Assembly: GCF_900142955.1 (NCBI RefSeq) | Contig: NZ_FRCP01000005.1 | Coordinates: 62,001-126,000 of the forward strand | DNA length: 64,000 bases | Source of the DNA: Anaerosporobacter mobilis DSM 15930 | GTDB lineage: Bacteria > Bacillota > Clostridia > Lachnospirales > Lachnospiraceae | Direction: 5' to 3' | The notes under the pieces: generated by a model | What the model was told of the DNA's origin: nothing | Database searches by the model: none | What the model saw: only the letters and a program-made list of their open reading frames with translations | Part shown: positions 7,901 through 16,239 of the stretch, piece after piece | Numbering within the stretch: position 1 is the stretch's first letter | Layout: every line of letters begins with the position of its first letter | Made by a program: the position numbers and the translations under genes

Positions 7901-10900
7901 GTTATAAAAGTATCCCTGTATTGAAAACAGGTACCGTCCTTTTTATCTTCAAACGAAGCTGGTTTGGTATGAAGCATCACACGTCCCATACCATCATATA
8001 GAATTTCAGTTACTGTTATTTGTCCATTCTCAAAGCAAATACCTTGTCTGAACTTACCACATAAGTCATAATACTGTAGTCCTATCTGTGGTTCACTTCC
8101 TAGGAACACATTAGTAAAACAAGCATTTCCCTGTGCAAGCAAACCAAAACACCAATCTTCCTTTGAAGATACTGTATAATCAAATAGGATTTCCTGATTA
8201 GCCAATAGTAGTATTCTTTCTCCGCATAAGATAAACCATTCCTTTGCAAAACCAATTTTGGAATTCGTAAGTACTGTATTTGTATTTGTATCCGATAAAA
8301 TCCATTGCAACTTCTTAGCATCCCATTCAATTGAAATAGTTTTACTAATCTGTACTCCTGCTAGTCTGGATACTTCCTTTACCGTTACATAGGCAAAATA
8401 ATTTTCCCGTTCAGACAAGCCACGATACGAAAGACAATCTTTCGAGTTCTTCGTATGATATAGTGAACCTGATTCGCTATAAAAGCCACAGTCCTTTCCA
8501 TAGCTCCACCTTGCCGAAAGATCATTAGCCTGAAAGAAACGTTCGTAATAAGCCGTTTTTCTTGCTTTCGCATATAGAACACTGTTCATCTTCTTTGGAT
8601 TACTATTAACCTGATTAAGTAACTGCAATTGAATGGTAGTTCTTTCATTATCTACTTGTGCCCTCAACTGCTTCTGATCATCATATATCCGGTCACTGCA
8701 TTGATGGTAGGAGGTAATGGTGTGTAACAGCATGCTTCGGCTTTTATCATATACATAGAATTTTGGAGACAGTGCTGCAATGCTTAAGTATAGATTGTCA
8801 AGATAGATTACCCCATCTGTATATTCCTGAAACTCAATCGTTACAACTGCTTCTTCTTCCAAAGTAAATTGTTTTCCACAAAATTGCCATTCTAGTGCAT
8901 CAGGAAGAGTAATTGTTTCCTGCCTGCTCCCTTTTTGCTCTTTGATGGTAAGTATTATCTTTGGAGTATCACCATGCTTTTTACTTGTATAGCACCAGAA
9001 TCCAAAGAAATACTCCCTTTGTTTTGGTGTAATTCGTAGTGTGATCGATGGTACTGAGTTTCCCATTCCCCATTGCAAGCAGCAAGTTCCTGTATGGGAA
9101 ATTTCATTAGTAATTGGTAGAGAACTCTTTGGCTGCCAGCCACAAATCTCTTTTTCATAGTCTTCAAATCCATAGTAGAAAGCTTCCCCAGACCTTATGG
9201 AAGCCATCTCAAATTCTGCCACAACATTTTGTTCATATCGGTCATATAGTTTGCATATGTACCTATCTTTAGGTGATTCCTGCATGGTTATACCGCCAAA
9301 CTTATTTCTTGAAATGATATCCGATTTCACTCGGTAAACTGCATTTCCCTCTTCATCTGTTCCACCGGCCAGGCCCTTCGTAAGCTTTGCTGCTATGACC
9401 TGATATTTTTCTTTTTCACACACTCTCTCATAGGAATGATAAGACACCAAAGTTTCTTCAATAACAACCCTATTATCATCTGTGGTAACTTCTTTTGCTA
9501 AGCGACACTTTTCTTTTAAACGGTTGCTATAATATAATATTGGTTCTTCTTCATGGACATAGGAATGACTTTCTATATGTAACTCCTCTTTTCCTTCTCC
9601 ATTGCAATTTGGTCTTTTGGTTACGGCAAGTCCACCGTTTGAATTGTTAAAACTGTATTCCAATGTAGTTGACACTTCATCCATTACACGTGTAGTAGTA
9701 CTCCTAAGAAGATACCTTCCATATATCTGCTCCATTTTTTTAGATATCACATTCCATACTTGATTCGATAAAGTATACGTACAAGAAAGTGAAGAAACCA
9801 AATTATCTTTACTGTCGTAGACTTTTGTACAGATTAACTGGCCGTCTATATCCGAGGAACGTGACGGATTCTCCCCCGCTGTAACCATTGCAAAGCTATT
9901 ACAATACTCATATTGCGTATAACCATTACTTCGCTTTCCATCTAAAACAGGGTATACACGACTTTGATAGTATCTAATAAATTGTCCAGAGGGATCGCAT
10001 ACCGCTTGCTCATTATTATATTCATATTCATAAACAATTTCTTGTACTCCATCATGGATTTTACTTCGTATAACCTGAAAGCTTTCTACAGGCTTTTGTA
10101 CGCGATCACCGCTAAAATGATAGAGTTTTATTTTCTCAATATCATTATTCGAATCCAAACAATAGGTATAGAAGGAACCATAACCTGCAACTCCCATTCT
10201 TTGAAGTTCTTCATAATTTTCGTTTTCAATATATTGAAAAGCTTCTTGTAAATTCTCTTTATATTTAAAATGAGAATCTTCCAAAACATAAGTTGTTGTA
10301 TATCCGCTTTGTGTGCCATTCTTCTGCATAACCGCCATAAAACAGGGATTTCCATTCAGTACACTTGTAGTAATCGTTTGCTCTGGAAGAGTAAAGACGG
10401 GTGCCTTCATACTTTGTGCCTGTGTACCATCTTCTTTAATTGAAAAAACCATTCTATCCCAGGTAAGCAGTGTCCCATTGGCACTTGGCTGATACCGATT
10501 TTTTTCTAGAGTTCCCTGCTTCTTTTGAATAGTAATGGCATCTTCATTCCAAACTTCAATATTCGTATTGGGCATATAGAATAACACCTGTCCTAGCACC
10601 TGATTATCAGTAAGCTCGGTTTTTATTACGCAATCACTCCCGCAAGCATAGATTGACTGGCTTGTTTCTTCCTGATTTAGCTGTTCCCTGAGATTTGTAT
10701 TCAAAAGCCAGGAACAGCCATTGTAGCGATATAGATAGCCATTGATTATCACCATGGAGTTATCTATAATAGTCGGTGACCATACGCTGCGCGCCACGTT
10801 AAATACGCTACCCTTTCTACAAGTCTGTACTTCTTTTTTAGATTTGCTAATCTTACATATATTATTGTCAAAAGTAATGGTATAAAGATATAGACAATAG

Positions 10901-13023
10901 CGAAATCCTCGGTCAAATAGTTCGCTTACACCAGCGAATGCAAGATGATCGCCCGATAGATTCCATTCAAACAAGGTTTCTTTCTGATCTCCACGAAAAT
11001 ACAAATCATCTACATGTGTACTCGCCAGAGTAACTATACCTCCTATTTCTTCATATCCATAAAGGGATAGCATATTGCTCTTATAGTCTGCCGAACTATC
11101 ATAATCATAGTCCAGATGTATAACACGGTTTTGATTAGAAGTAAAATACTGTCTTCTGTTTACAGAGTATGAAATTACTGCTCCCTCTCCCCACTGTAAA
11201 GAACGTTCTTTCCAGCTAATCATCTGATACCACCGAGAGAGACTATCATTAATTACATATAAATTATTGCTACAAGTAATTGCTACTTTATCAGATGCAA
11301 TTGTTTGCAAATCTTCTTCTATCCACCCTCCAATCACGTGACTATTCATATGTAATACTTTATATACCGTAGACCGTTGATTCTTCGTCAAAGCCTTCAG
11401 AATAAAATATGATTGCTGTACATAAACCTCTAAAGATTCTCCATCTATATCTCGAAACTCCTCTTTCAGATTCCATTTTTGCCATCTTCCAAGCCAGGTA
11501 TATACCGAAATACGACACTCCTTATTCGTTAGCCAGGCACACACAACATAGTCCATACCAAACCATACCTTCGGTTTAGCCTCTGGTACTGGCCTATTCA
11601 TATTCATTACTCTTTTACTACAATTAGGCAATTCTGTTTTTGCATAGTCATAAGATACAGTTGCACCTTCTGGATATACAATTTGTTTTAAAGCCCCAGG
11701 GTTACAATCTTTATTACTACTATAATAAAACTCTGTTATTTTGGTATCCTGTTTATTCAAATCCGAATACGTAACTTCAACTTTTGTTAACTGTCTTTTA
11801 TAATAGTCTCCAAACGCAAGGGATGGTTCATCTAGATACGCATTCTTTTGATAATTATTCAATTCGTAAGAAAAGGAGATCCTTTTTAGTAAATTATCTT
11901 CATCCACGTAACAAGATATTGCTAAAAGATATCGAGTTTCATAACAAGTTTGATATGCATCGGCGTTATTATCCGGAACCTGTTTGTGAGGATCTGCATA
12001 TTCCCTTGGTGCGTCTTTTGCATTCTCGTTGTACTCTTTCTCCCCATATTCATAAACTACCTTGTATCCGTTTTGATCGTTAATCTGTTTCAGATAACAA
12101 GCTTTCGTATAGGATAATCCTTTTTTGCCAACAGGCTGCATAACCATATCATATGAATACGTAGTTTCATCACGCCAAGGAGATATCGCTCTTACTAGAT
12201 TCCAAGCTTTTACATATGCTTGTTGAACAGAATTCCCATTAGAATCAGCAACCAATGCTGAATTACCTGTCCAGCCTCTATAACTCACTCCATATTGTAA
12301 AGCATTGACACCATACTCCTTTTGTATCCCTTCCGAGTTTACAATGACCCATTTTTCAAATTCTTTGTAATACGATATTCTCGAAAAATCGTAATTACTA
12401 TTTTCATAAGCAATTCCACCGTCGTACACACACAAAGATCCCTCTACATAAGAAAGCAATAGTGAGCATTGATTCCTATCATCTCTTACAAACCATTGAT
12501 TGGAGCACAATACCTGTATCTTAGCTTCTTCATCCAATAAGGTTTCCTGCTTCCCCATCTCTACAGATACTTCTCTCATAACAAACTCTTCGTCTGATTG
12601 ATCAGATAACACACATAATTTATCATATACCTCTTTTGACAAGATACCACGCTTCCACATACGATCCGTTCGCTTTAACACAGAGTGATTGATTCCATCT
12701 GTAAGTACATATTTCTTTAACGTTGAGATATCTTCTCCCTGCTCTTCACATATAATTCGTTCATAACCCATGTGCCAGCCAAGTCCAAGAATTCCTGTAG
12801 GCTTTGTTAGATTATTATGTGTGATGGTTCGATTAATATCACTTTGATACATTGCTGATATAGAAATCCCTACACCATTATTCTCTGACAATGATAGAAT
12901 TGGCAGTTGAAAACTAACAGCACTTCGAAAAAGATTCACATTCTCTTTAATCATACCATCACAATTGCTGCCATATTGAAACGGCGATATTCGTGGAACT
13001 ATATTCTGTTCTTTATTTCCCAT
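4987..13023 (-). CDS. giant RHS/YD-repeat protein with SpvB/TcB-like N-terminus
   Basis: A single uninterrupted 2678-codon frame. Residues 28-90 hold a LFRSAVSFQLPILSL...TGILGLGW segment, like the start of SpvB/TcB-type and RHS insecticidal proteins. Residues ~480-900 are rich in aromatic beta-strands and may be a propeller. Around 1283-1410 is a jelly-roll resembling a carbohydrate-binding module, followed by a LamG-like stretch. YD repeats (YDYDSVGRLIE, YTYNERDLLTS) run from ~1850. The RHS core closes with SRYYDPVLKRFLSVDP and DPNG near 2370-2405. The ~270-residue tail has a long Ala/Gly-rich hydrophobic stretch and matches no toxin domain I recognise. There is no signal peptide and no immunity gene downstream. 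Related RHS proteins form hollow shells that enclose and deliver toxic tails; that role is only inferred here. Cell-surface adhesion is an alternative. Confidence 0.85.
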   Translation of the reverse strand: MGNKEQNIVPRISPFQYGSNCDGMIKENVNLFRSAVSFQLPILSLSENNGVGISISAMYQSDINRTITHNNLTKPTGILGLGWHMGYERIICEEQGEDISTLKKYVLTDGINHSVLKRTDRMWKRGILSKEVYDKLCVLSDQSDEEFVMREVSVEMGKQETLLDEEAKIQVLCSNQWFVRDDRNQCSLLLSYVEGSLCVYDGGIAYENSNYDFSRISYYKEFEKWVIVNSEGIQKEYGVNALQYGVSYRGWTGNSALVADSNGNSVQQAYVKAWNLVRAISPWRDETTYSYDMVMQPVGKKGLSYTKACYLKQINDQNGYKVVYEYGEKEYNENAKDAPREYADPHKQVPDNNADAYQTCYETRYLLAISCYVDEDNLLKRISFSYELNNYQKNAYLDEPSLAFGDYYKRQLTKVEVTYSDLNKQDTKITEFYYSSNKDCNPGALKQIVYPEGATVSYDYAKTELPNCSKRVMNMNRPVPEAKPKVWFGMDYVVCAWLTNKECRISVYTWLGRWQKWNLKEEFRDIDGESLEVYVQQSYFILKALTKNQRSTVYKVLHMNSHVIGGWIEEDLQTIASDKVAITCSNNLYVINDSLSRWYQMISWKERSLQWGEGAVISYSVNRRQYFTSNQNRVIHLDYDYDSSADYKSNMLSLYGYEEIGGIVTLASTHVDDLYFRGDQKETLFEWNLSGDHLAFAGVSELFDRGFRYCLYLYTITFDNNICKISKSKKEVQTCRKGSVFNVARSVWSPTIIDNSMVIINGYLYRYNGCSWLLNTNLREQLNQEETSQSIYACGSDCVIKTELTDNQVLGQVLFYMPNTNIEVWNEDAITIQKKQGTLEKNRYQPSANGTLLTWDRMVFSIKEDGTQAQSMKAPVFTLPEQTITTSVLNGNPCFMAVMQKNGTQSGYTTTYVLEDSHFKYKENLQEAFQYIENENYEELQRMGVAGYGSFYTYCLDSNNDIEKIKLYHFSGDRVQKPVESFQVIRSKIHDGVQEIVYEYEYNNEQAVCDPSGQFIRYYQSRVYPVLDGKRSNGYTQYEYCNSFAMVTAGENPSRSSDIDGQLICTKVYDSKDNLVSSLSCTYTLSNQVWNVISKKMEQIYGRYLLRSTTTRVMDEVSTTLEYSFNNSNGGLAVTKRPNCNGEGKEELHIESHSYVHEEEPILYYSNRLKEKCRLAKEVTTDDNRVVIEETLVSYHSYERVCEKEKYQVIAAKLTKGLAGGTDEEGNAVYRVKSDIISRNKFGGITMQESPKDRYICKLYDRYEQNVVAEFEMASIRSGEAFYYGFEDYEKEICGWQPKSSLPITNEISHTGTCCLQWGMGNSVPSITLRITPKQREYFFGFWCYTSKKHGDTPKIILTIKEQKGSRQETITLPDALEWQFCGKQFTLEEEAVVTIEFQEYTDGVIYLDNLYLSIAALSPKFYVYDKSRSMLLHTITSYHQCSDRIYDDQKQLRAQVDNERTTIQLQLLNQVNSNPKKMNSVLYAKARKTAYYERFFQANDLSARWSYGKDCGFYSESGSLYHTKNSKDCLSYRGLSERENYFAYVTVKEVSRLAGVQISKTISIEWDAKKLQWILSDTNTNTVLTNSKIGFAKEWFILCGERILLLANQEILFDYTVSSKEDWCFGLLAQGNACFTNVFLGSEPQIGLQYYDLCGKFRQGICFENGQITVTEILYDGMGRVMLHTKPASFEDKKDGTCFQYRDTFITSFNENSGILTGEIATYYEDDEGYPYIRQRYEENPTGRICEKGVAGKAFSMVNLSETTENERNTTKIHYSNISSYSVENVITLPKDKYRMQLTIDADNKKQIEITDQLNNKLATIASGNKNEEDIVTRYLIQYATDSVTYKQICPSGSERVQIKNLLGETISTTEINSGTTRFLYDSKGNLRFMQDQQMRATGACRYEKWDCFGRSKENGLVMYSEEFAKLQQYVDLADWPSKEDGAIVLQKKDYGSFGKALEQLGNLTGIQQYKESGEYGNGCSIVYDNRNRIKSYETNISSEVSKQAYSQSYEYDNLDNLIKSRYASGYAVTYDYDSVGRLIEIADDSNIICRYTYNERDLLTSCSYGTKSKFTTRYQYNSVGWMTQISNPYFDEKLVYNQSDAVGPFDGKISYVSYHLKGIESDAGTPVFVTYTLTYDSFGRIKKAICMNEETKEVVEPWSIHEIQYDKNGNIQSVAISEETLTYEYEECNDRVKKIKGVEAFTYNENGSVTSSEFHQIKEIQYETATGMAHTVRVNQDTIRYQYNTNGKRLIKQTNEMERLYLRNAKHKTLEEIEKNEAGIYHTEYIYGPNGLAALRKDNKLHYLCLDHLGSSRICVDTEGIIENAFQYSVFGDRNDLKTSDGQKDLRYSYTGYEWEEELGLYYAVSRYYDPVLKRFLSVDPKLESSSPYVYCKNNPLLLSDPNGESSWWAILIGSILSIAIGIVTCGVGVAVGAAVEGATVAASTAATIAGIAAGAAVGAVGGAVAEVVGSTVTAAIDAEPITATMLLSSFASGVIGGGITGGFGGAFDAANGFAKEITKSVVGAATGSIAAGTTAGAINGELNDPGTWLDIGVGALLDMGANAISTSIDVKLNNANQNPSMADKFKIEGIKTPVAVAASGVKTTESLIRDTESNGSDSTNQELINHNSVNNTNGMHLAVPVKMLTCFQGVYNQDALSGKYFANTIKESLFTFSKE

Positions 13024-13044
13024 AAGATTTAATTCCTTTCTGTG

Positions 13045-13057
13045 TAATAAATTAACC
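13045..13057. repeat. left flanking direct repeat of the MITE-like element
   Basis: TAATAAATTAACC, identical to 13261-13273. It is read as a target-site duplication of 13 bp (14 if the next shared T is counted). Confidence 0.7.
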
Positions 13058-13260
13058 TAGGTAATTGCGAAACTCTTCTCCGTGCATAAAGCATATCTGT
13101 GTTTTAAGGCTGTCTACTACAGTTTTCCTAGAATTGTATAACTTACACATACAATAAAGGACATTGTATGTGACGTACACACAATTCGTCAAACTGTAAC
13201 GACAGACATAAAACACATTGATATGCCTTTACGCACTACGAACTGTTTCGCAATTGCCTA
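13058..13260. mobile_element. 203-bp palindromic MITE-like element
   Basis: The whole segment is an imperfect inverted repeat centred on base 13159. The ends are TAGGTAATTGCGAAAC and the complement of TAGGCAATTGCGAAAC (15 of 16 identical). The centre is CACATACAAT - 7 nt - ATTGTATGTG. Arms align over about 95 bp with a few mismatches and gaps. It is flanked by exact direct repeats TAATAAATTAACC (13045-13057 and 13261-13273), the expected mark of target duplication. It encodes nothing. It lies 35 bp upstream of the RHS start codon. Confidence 0.75.
13163..13192 (-). promoter_or_regulatory. possible promoter inside the MITE, reading into the RHS gene
   Basis: On the minus strand: TTGACG, 18-nt spacer, TACAAT. 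Each hexamer matches 5 of 6 consensus bases. The -10 lies in the central stem of the palindrome. It would start transcription about 130 nt upstream of the RHS ATG. Confidence 0.4.
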
Positions 13261-13273
13261 TAATAAATTAACC
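13261..13273. repeat. right flanking direct repeat of the MITE-like element
   Basis: The second exact copy of TAATAAATTAACC, abutting the CCTA end of the element. Confidence 0.7.
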
Positions 13274-13380
13274 TCTTTCCTGAGAAATTCCCTCTGCTGA
13301 TGAAATAATCTCCTAGGATAGTTCGAATTTTATTTTTCTGAAACTAATAATTTAATATCCCACTCTATAACATAAAAGAC

Positions 13381-13430
13381 GAGAGGGCATGAAGACTCTC
13401 AATATAAAACCTTCTCAGTAATGCCCTCTC
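13381..13430 (-). terminator. hairpin after the second glycine-rich gene
   Basis: GAGAGGGCAT and ATGCCCTCTC form a perfect 10-bp stem around a 30-nt loop, followed on the minus strand by GTCTTTTATG. The T-run is weak, so termination may be partial. This 13024-13490 gap otherwise holds only the MITE-like element. Confidence 0.55.
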
Positions 13431-13490
13431 TTAATCACTTATGTAAGAAATACCTTATTATTCATACTCATGTTGGTGGATAAAAAGCAC

Positions 13491-14702
13491 TTAAAATGTG
13501 ATTAACGATACACAAATATTTCCCGGATAACCACTGATGGTACCTGATTTACCCATTTCTCCTGGGTCACCAGAAGCACCGTTGCCTGCAGATTGTCCGC
13601 TATCAGAATGCTTGCCTGCATCGCCACCAGCTCCACCAGCCCCACCAGCTCCACCAGCTCCTCCGACTCCACCTGCACCAGGTTGTGCCGTATCCATAAC
13701 CTTAATAATCTTAGAAGATGTTTCAGTTACTGGAATATTGATATTAATATCATAACCATTCACAGCATTACCACCATCTCCTCCTTCTCCTCCTTGACCG
13801 CCAATACCGCCCATTCCTCCTGGACCACCATTATTTCCTTCGCAGCCTGTCGTTATTCCATCTCCACCTTTTCCTCCGGCTCCACCAGTGCCACCTTTTC
13901 CACCTTCACCACCATCACCACCGGCTCCGGAGCATGTAGAGACAACAAGTGAGGATACCCTCGTCAAATCCTTGATTGTAATAGTAGCTGGCATACAAGG
14001 CAGTCCATCTTGACCCGTTCCACCTTTATGACCTTTACCGCCATTATCGCCCTTTGAACCAGGTCCACCACCTTTACCGGCAATTCCAGGCGAAGAGGCT
14101 TCTCCTTTGCTTCCTGGTGCACCCGCTCCACCGGTACCTCCAGCAGCTCCTACAGAGCCTTTCGTTCCATTAACGCCAAAGAAACCAAAGTCATAATTAA
14201 CCTTCCCCTTTGAAGAACCATTTTCTTTAATGAGCTTTTCAATTCTTAAATTAACGGCTGTGTTATATGCACGAATTGCAGAACCACTTTTCATTGTTAA
14301 TGTACCAATATTAATATCTACAGGTGTAGAAGAAGTTCCAAGCTCCCAGATTTGTCCTTCTTCTATTGTTTTGTCCGCAATAGAAATTTGTTCAATTCTT
14401 TTTGGAATTACATTATTTAAAGTTTCTTTCTCCCCCTCTAACAAAGTCCCATTGTTAAATAAATAATTCATTCCCTTTTGAACTAAATCATTTTCTGGAA
14501 GTTTGTTCCCATCGTTCTTTTCAACCCTCATCGTGTCCATTAAAACCTCATTCGATGAAGTATTCTGCATACCATTTTTCGTAAACCATCGTTTTAAATC
14601 ATCAATACCATTAATCTCTTGATAGGAATGCAATTCCTGATTCTTTTGTAAAACTTCCACACTCTGCCCGAACTCCTGCGCAATTTTTTTAAATGTACTC
14701 AT
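13491..14702 (-). CDS. collagen-like glycine-rich protein (second paralogue)
   Basis: A 403-residue protein, not matched to a named family. Residues 1-115 are ordinary helical sequence (QEINGIDDLKRWFTKNG). Residues 120-170 hold a strand-rich NIGTLTMKSGSAIRAYN segment. From ~175 come Gly-X-X and GGXGG runs broken by two short strands: ATITIKDLTRVSSLVV near 245 and ININIPVTETSSKIIKV near 325. The gene just upstream has the same order of strands and glycine runs, so the two are duplicates. There is no signal peptide, sorting motif or membrane helix. Local GC is raised by Gly/Pro/Ala codons. The role is unknown; its operon position next to the RHS gene suggests a shared assembly or surface function. 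Confidence 0.75.
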   Translation of the reverse strand: MSTFKKIAQEFGQSVEVLQKNQELHSYQEINGIDDLKRWFTKNGMQNTSSNEVLMDTMRVEKNDGNKLPENDLVQKGMNYLFNNGTLLEGEKETLNNVIPKRIEQISIADKTIEEGQIWELGTSSTPVDINIGTLTMKSGSAIRAYNTAVNLRIEKLIKENGSSKGKVNYDFGFFGVNGTKGSVGAAGGTGGAGAPGSKGEASSPGIAGKGGGPGSKGDNGGKGHKGGTGQDGLPCMPATITIKDLTRVSSLVVSTCSGAGGDGGEGGKGGTGGAGGKGGDGITTGCEGNNGGPGGMGGIGGQGGEGGDGGNAVNGYDININIPVTETSSKIIKVMDTAQPGAGGVGGAGGAGGAGGAGGDAGKHSDSGQSAGNGASGDPGEMGKSGTISGYPGNICVSLITF

Positions 14703-14728
14703 TATACATCCTCCTTAAATTATATTGG

Positions 14729-15988
14729 TTAATCTGTACTTGACAGTTTAACTTCGTTTAGAAATACCGGTGGTGCCATTCGGTTATGTCCTCTTCGTCC
14801 AGAGTTTCCTTCTAGACCATCATGCCCCTTTTTACCAGTTGGGATTCCTTCTCCCGGTGTACCACCGCGTCCACCCATTCCACCTTTGCCCGAAAGTCCG
14901 CCAAATCCCTGTTCGGCTATGACCTTAACACAGTCTATTTGATCCTGATTCACGGATATATATATGTTCGATGCAATTCCACCGTTTCCTCCATGACCAC
15001 CATTTCCTCCATTTCCTCCGTTTCCACCATCTCCTCCCTGCCCTTGCATAATCCATTTCGACAAAGTTTGATAACCGCTTTGTCCATTGCTTCCATTGCC
15101 TCCATCCCCGCCATGACCACCGTTTCCACCGCTTCCTCCATCTCCAGTCTTGGCAAAAATACATAAATTCCCCTTCTTTGCATCAATATCACGTATTGTT
15201 ATCTCCGCCAGTTTTGTAGCACCGCCAGCTTTCCCATCCTCACCCTTTTGACCATATTCTCCATCTTCGCCTCTTTCTCCCGAGAGGGCTTTCGTCTGCT
15301 CTCCATAATACAAAGGTCCAAAGAAAGTCGCTTTTGTTTCAACATCTTTAACAAAGTCAGCATCTTTTCCATTCTTTCCAATCTTTCCATCGGCACCCAC
15401 CATATTTGAAGAGCCATCGGAATGGAAGGCATATGGCGTTGGTAAAATTCCAATATCATATTTTCCCTCTTTATCAGTCCCCAGTTTTACAATATGCTGA
15501 CATACCAAAGAGAAAACATTGCCTCTTACAATAAGGGAAGCTCCAGGTTCTAATATCAACGTATCTATATTTACAATACAATACAATTCTTCCATATGAT
15601 CAATATCCCAGTCCATGCCCCGTGTGCTAACCTCCAAGCATTCTCCTGCTTTAATACGCTTAACCTTTACCGAGATTGCTTTCACTCGAAGGGGAAAATG
15701 CCTATTCAGTCCATGCGTATCACTCACTAGTGGCTGACCATATGCAAAAACAACTGCTTCTCCTCTGTCGTGAATACCCTGTCCCATTCGCTCACGTCCC
15801 TTAATCGCATCAAAGAAGGTATTTGCCCGTTTCGCTCTTTGTTCCAAATCTGCCCTTGATAATATGTTTGCTGCTTGTGTAATTGTGGGAATTCTCATAT
15901 ATGTAATGATTTCTTCTCCTAACATAAGGCGATTCGTATCATGTCCTAGCAAACCAGCTACTTCAAAAAATTCATTCTGTTCTTCCAA
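14729..15988 (-). CDS. collagen-like glycine-rich protein (first paralogue)
   Basis: A 419-residue protein. The N-terminal ~190 residues form a non-repetitive domain, with RADLEQRAKRANTFFDAIKG helices, then VYV-type strands and LILEPGASLIVRGNVFSLV near 145-163. It continues with charged Gly-X-Y triplets (GERGEDGEYGQKGEDGKAGG), then GGDGGNGG-type runs around the strands AEITIRDIDAKKGNLCIFA and IYISVNQDQIDCVKVIAEQ. The start is TTG at 15988: a GGAAGGGAG site lies 9 nt before it and no better start exists. It is the first gene after the candidate LytTR-controlled promoter and is followed by its paralogue after 26 nt. No export signal is visible. Function unknown. Confidence 0.75.
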   Translation of the reverse strand: MEEQNEFFEVAGLLGHDTNRLMLGEEIITYMRIPTITQAANILSRADLEQRAKRANTFFDAIKGRERMGQGIHDRGEAVVFAYGQPLVSDTHGLNRHFPLRVKAISVKVKRIKAGECLEVSTRGMDWDIDHMEELYCIVNIDTLILEPGASLIVRGNVFSLVCQHIVKLGTDKEGKYDIGILPTPYAFHSDGSSNMVGADGKIGKNGKDADFVKDVETKATFFGPLYYGEQTKALSGERGEDGEYGQKGEDGKAGGATKLAEITIRDIDAKKGNLCIFAKTGDGGSGGNGGHGGDGGNGSNGQSGYQTLSKWIMQGQGGDGGNGGNGGNGGHGGNGGIASNIYISVNQDQIDCVKVIAEQGFGGLSGKGGMGGRGGTPGEGIPTGKKGHDGLEGNSGRRGHNRMAPPVFLNEVKLSSTD

Positions 15989-16043
15989 TGTCGTACGCTC
16001 CCTTCCTTATCACAAAATGTAAATATTTCTTCCGTTGTTATGT

Positions 16044-16072
16044 ATTGTAGCGTACTTCTCCTTAATTGTTAT
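16044..16072 (-). promoter_or_regulatory. candidate promoter for the glycine-rich/RHS genes
   Basis: On the minus strand: -35 ATAACA (4/6), 17-nt spacer, -10 TACAAT (5/6). A weak -35 is typical of activator-dependent promoters, and the candidate LytTR direct repeat lies 9 bp upstream. Confidence 0.45.
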
Positions 16073-16080
16073 CAATTCTG

Positions 16081-16110
16081 GCTAACAGGCAAATATTTCG
16101 GCTAAACGGT
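16081..16110 (-). promoter_or_regulatory. candidate LytTR-type direct-repeat operator
   Basis: On the minus strand, ACCGTTTAG, a 12-nt spacer, then CCTGTTAGC. The first copy fits the AgrA/LytTR half-site pattern [TA][AC][CA]GTTN[AG][TG] at all nine positions. The second keeps the GTT core at the same 21-bp register but fits less well. It sits directly upstream of the candidate -35. A LytTR regulator is encoded at 17280-18017. Confidence 0.45.
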
Positions 16111-16140
16111 TACTATCATACTAGCAAGTGAAGAAAAACT

Positions 16141-16213
16141 AAAAAAATTCCAAGAGAATGTGTTCTATGACGTGCCTTTCATTTCGCCATTACACAATTT
16201 CTTGGAATTTTTG
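16141..16213 (-). terminator. terminator after the papain-fold gene
   Basis: AAAATTCCAAGA and TCTTGGAATTTTTTT pair, with a T-run on the minus strand. It separates the kinase-regulator-hydrolase unit from the glycine-rich/RHS unit, so the second unit needs its own promoter. Confidence 0.75.
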
Positions 16214-16239
16214 TATATCTATTTTTATTTCATTATGTA

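Noticed and set aside
13381..13430. A CRISPR-like or second mobile element in the 13.3-13.5 kb gap
   Set aside because: Only one dyad is present with no repeat-spacer pattern; it fits a terminator hairpin.
13537..13952. Long open frames on the plus strand opposite the glycine-rich genes, rich in Pro, Ser and Thr
   Set aside because: They are the antisense reflection of Gly codons (GGN gives NCC), with no ribosome sites.
14729..15988. PE-PGRS-like protein
   Set aside because: The GGXGG runs look similar, but there is no PE domain, and the host is a low-GC Firmicute; the similarity is compositional.
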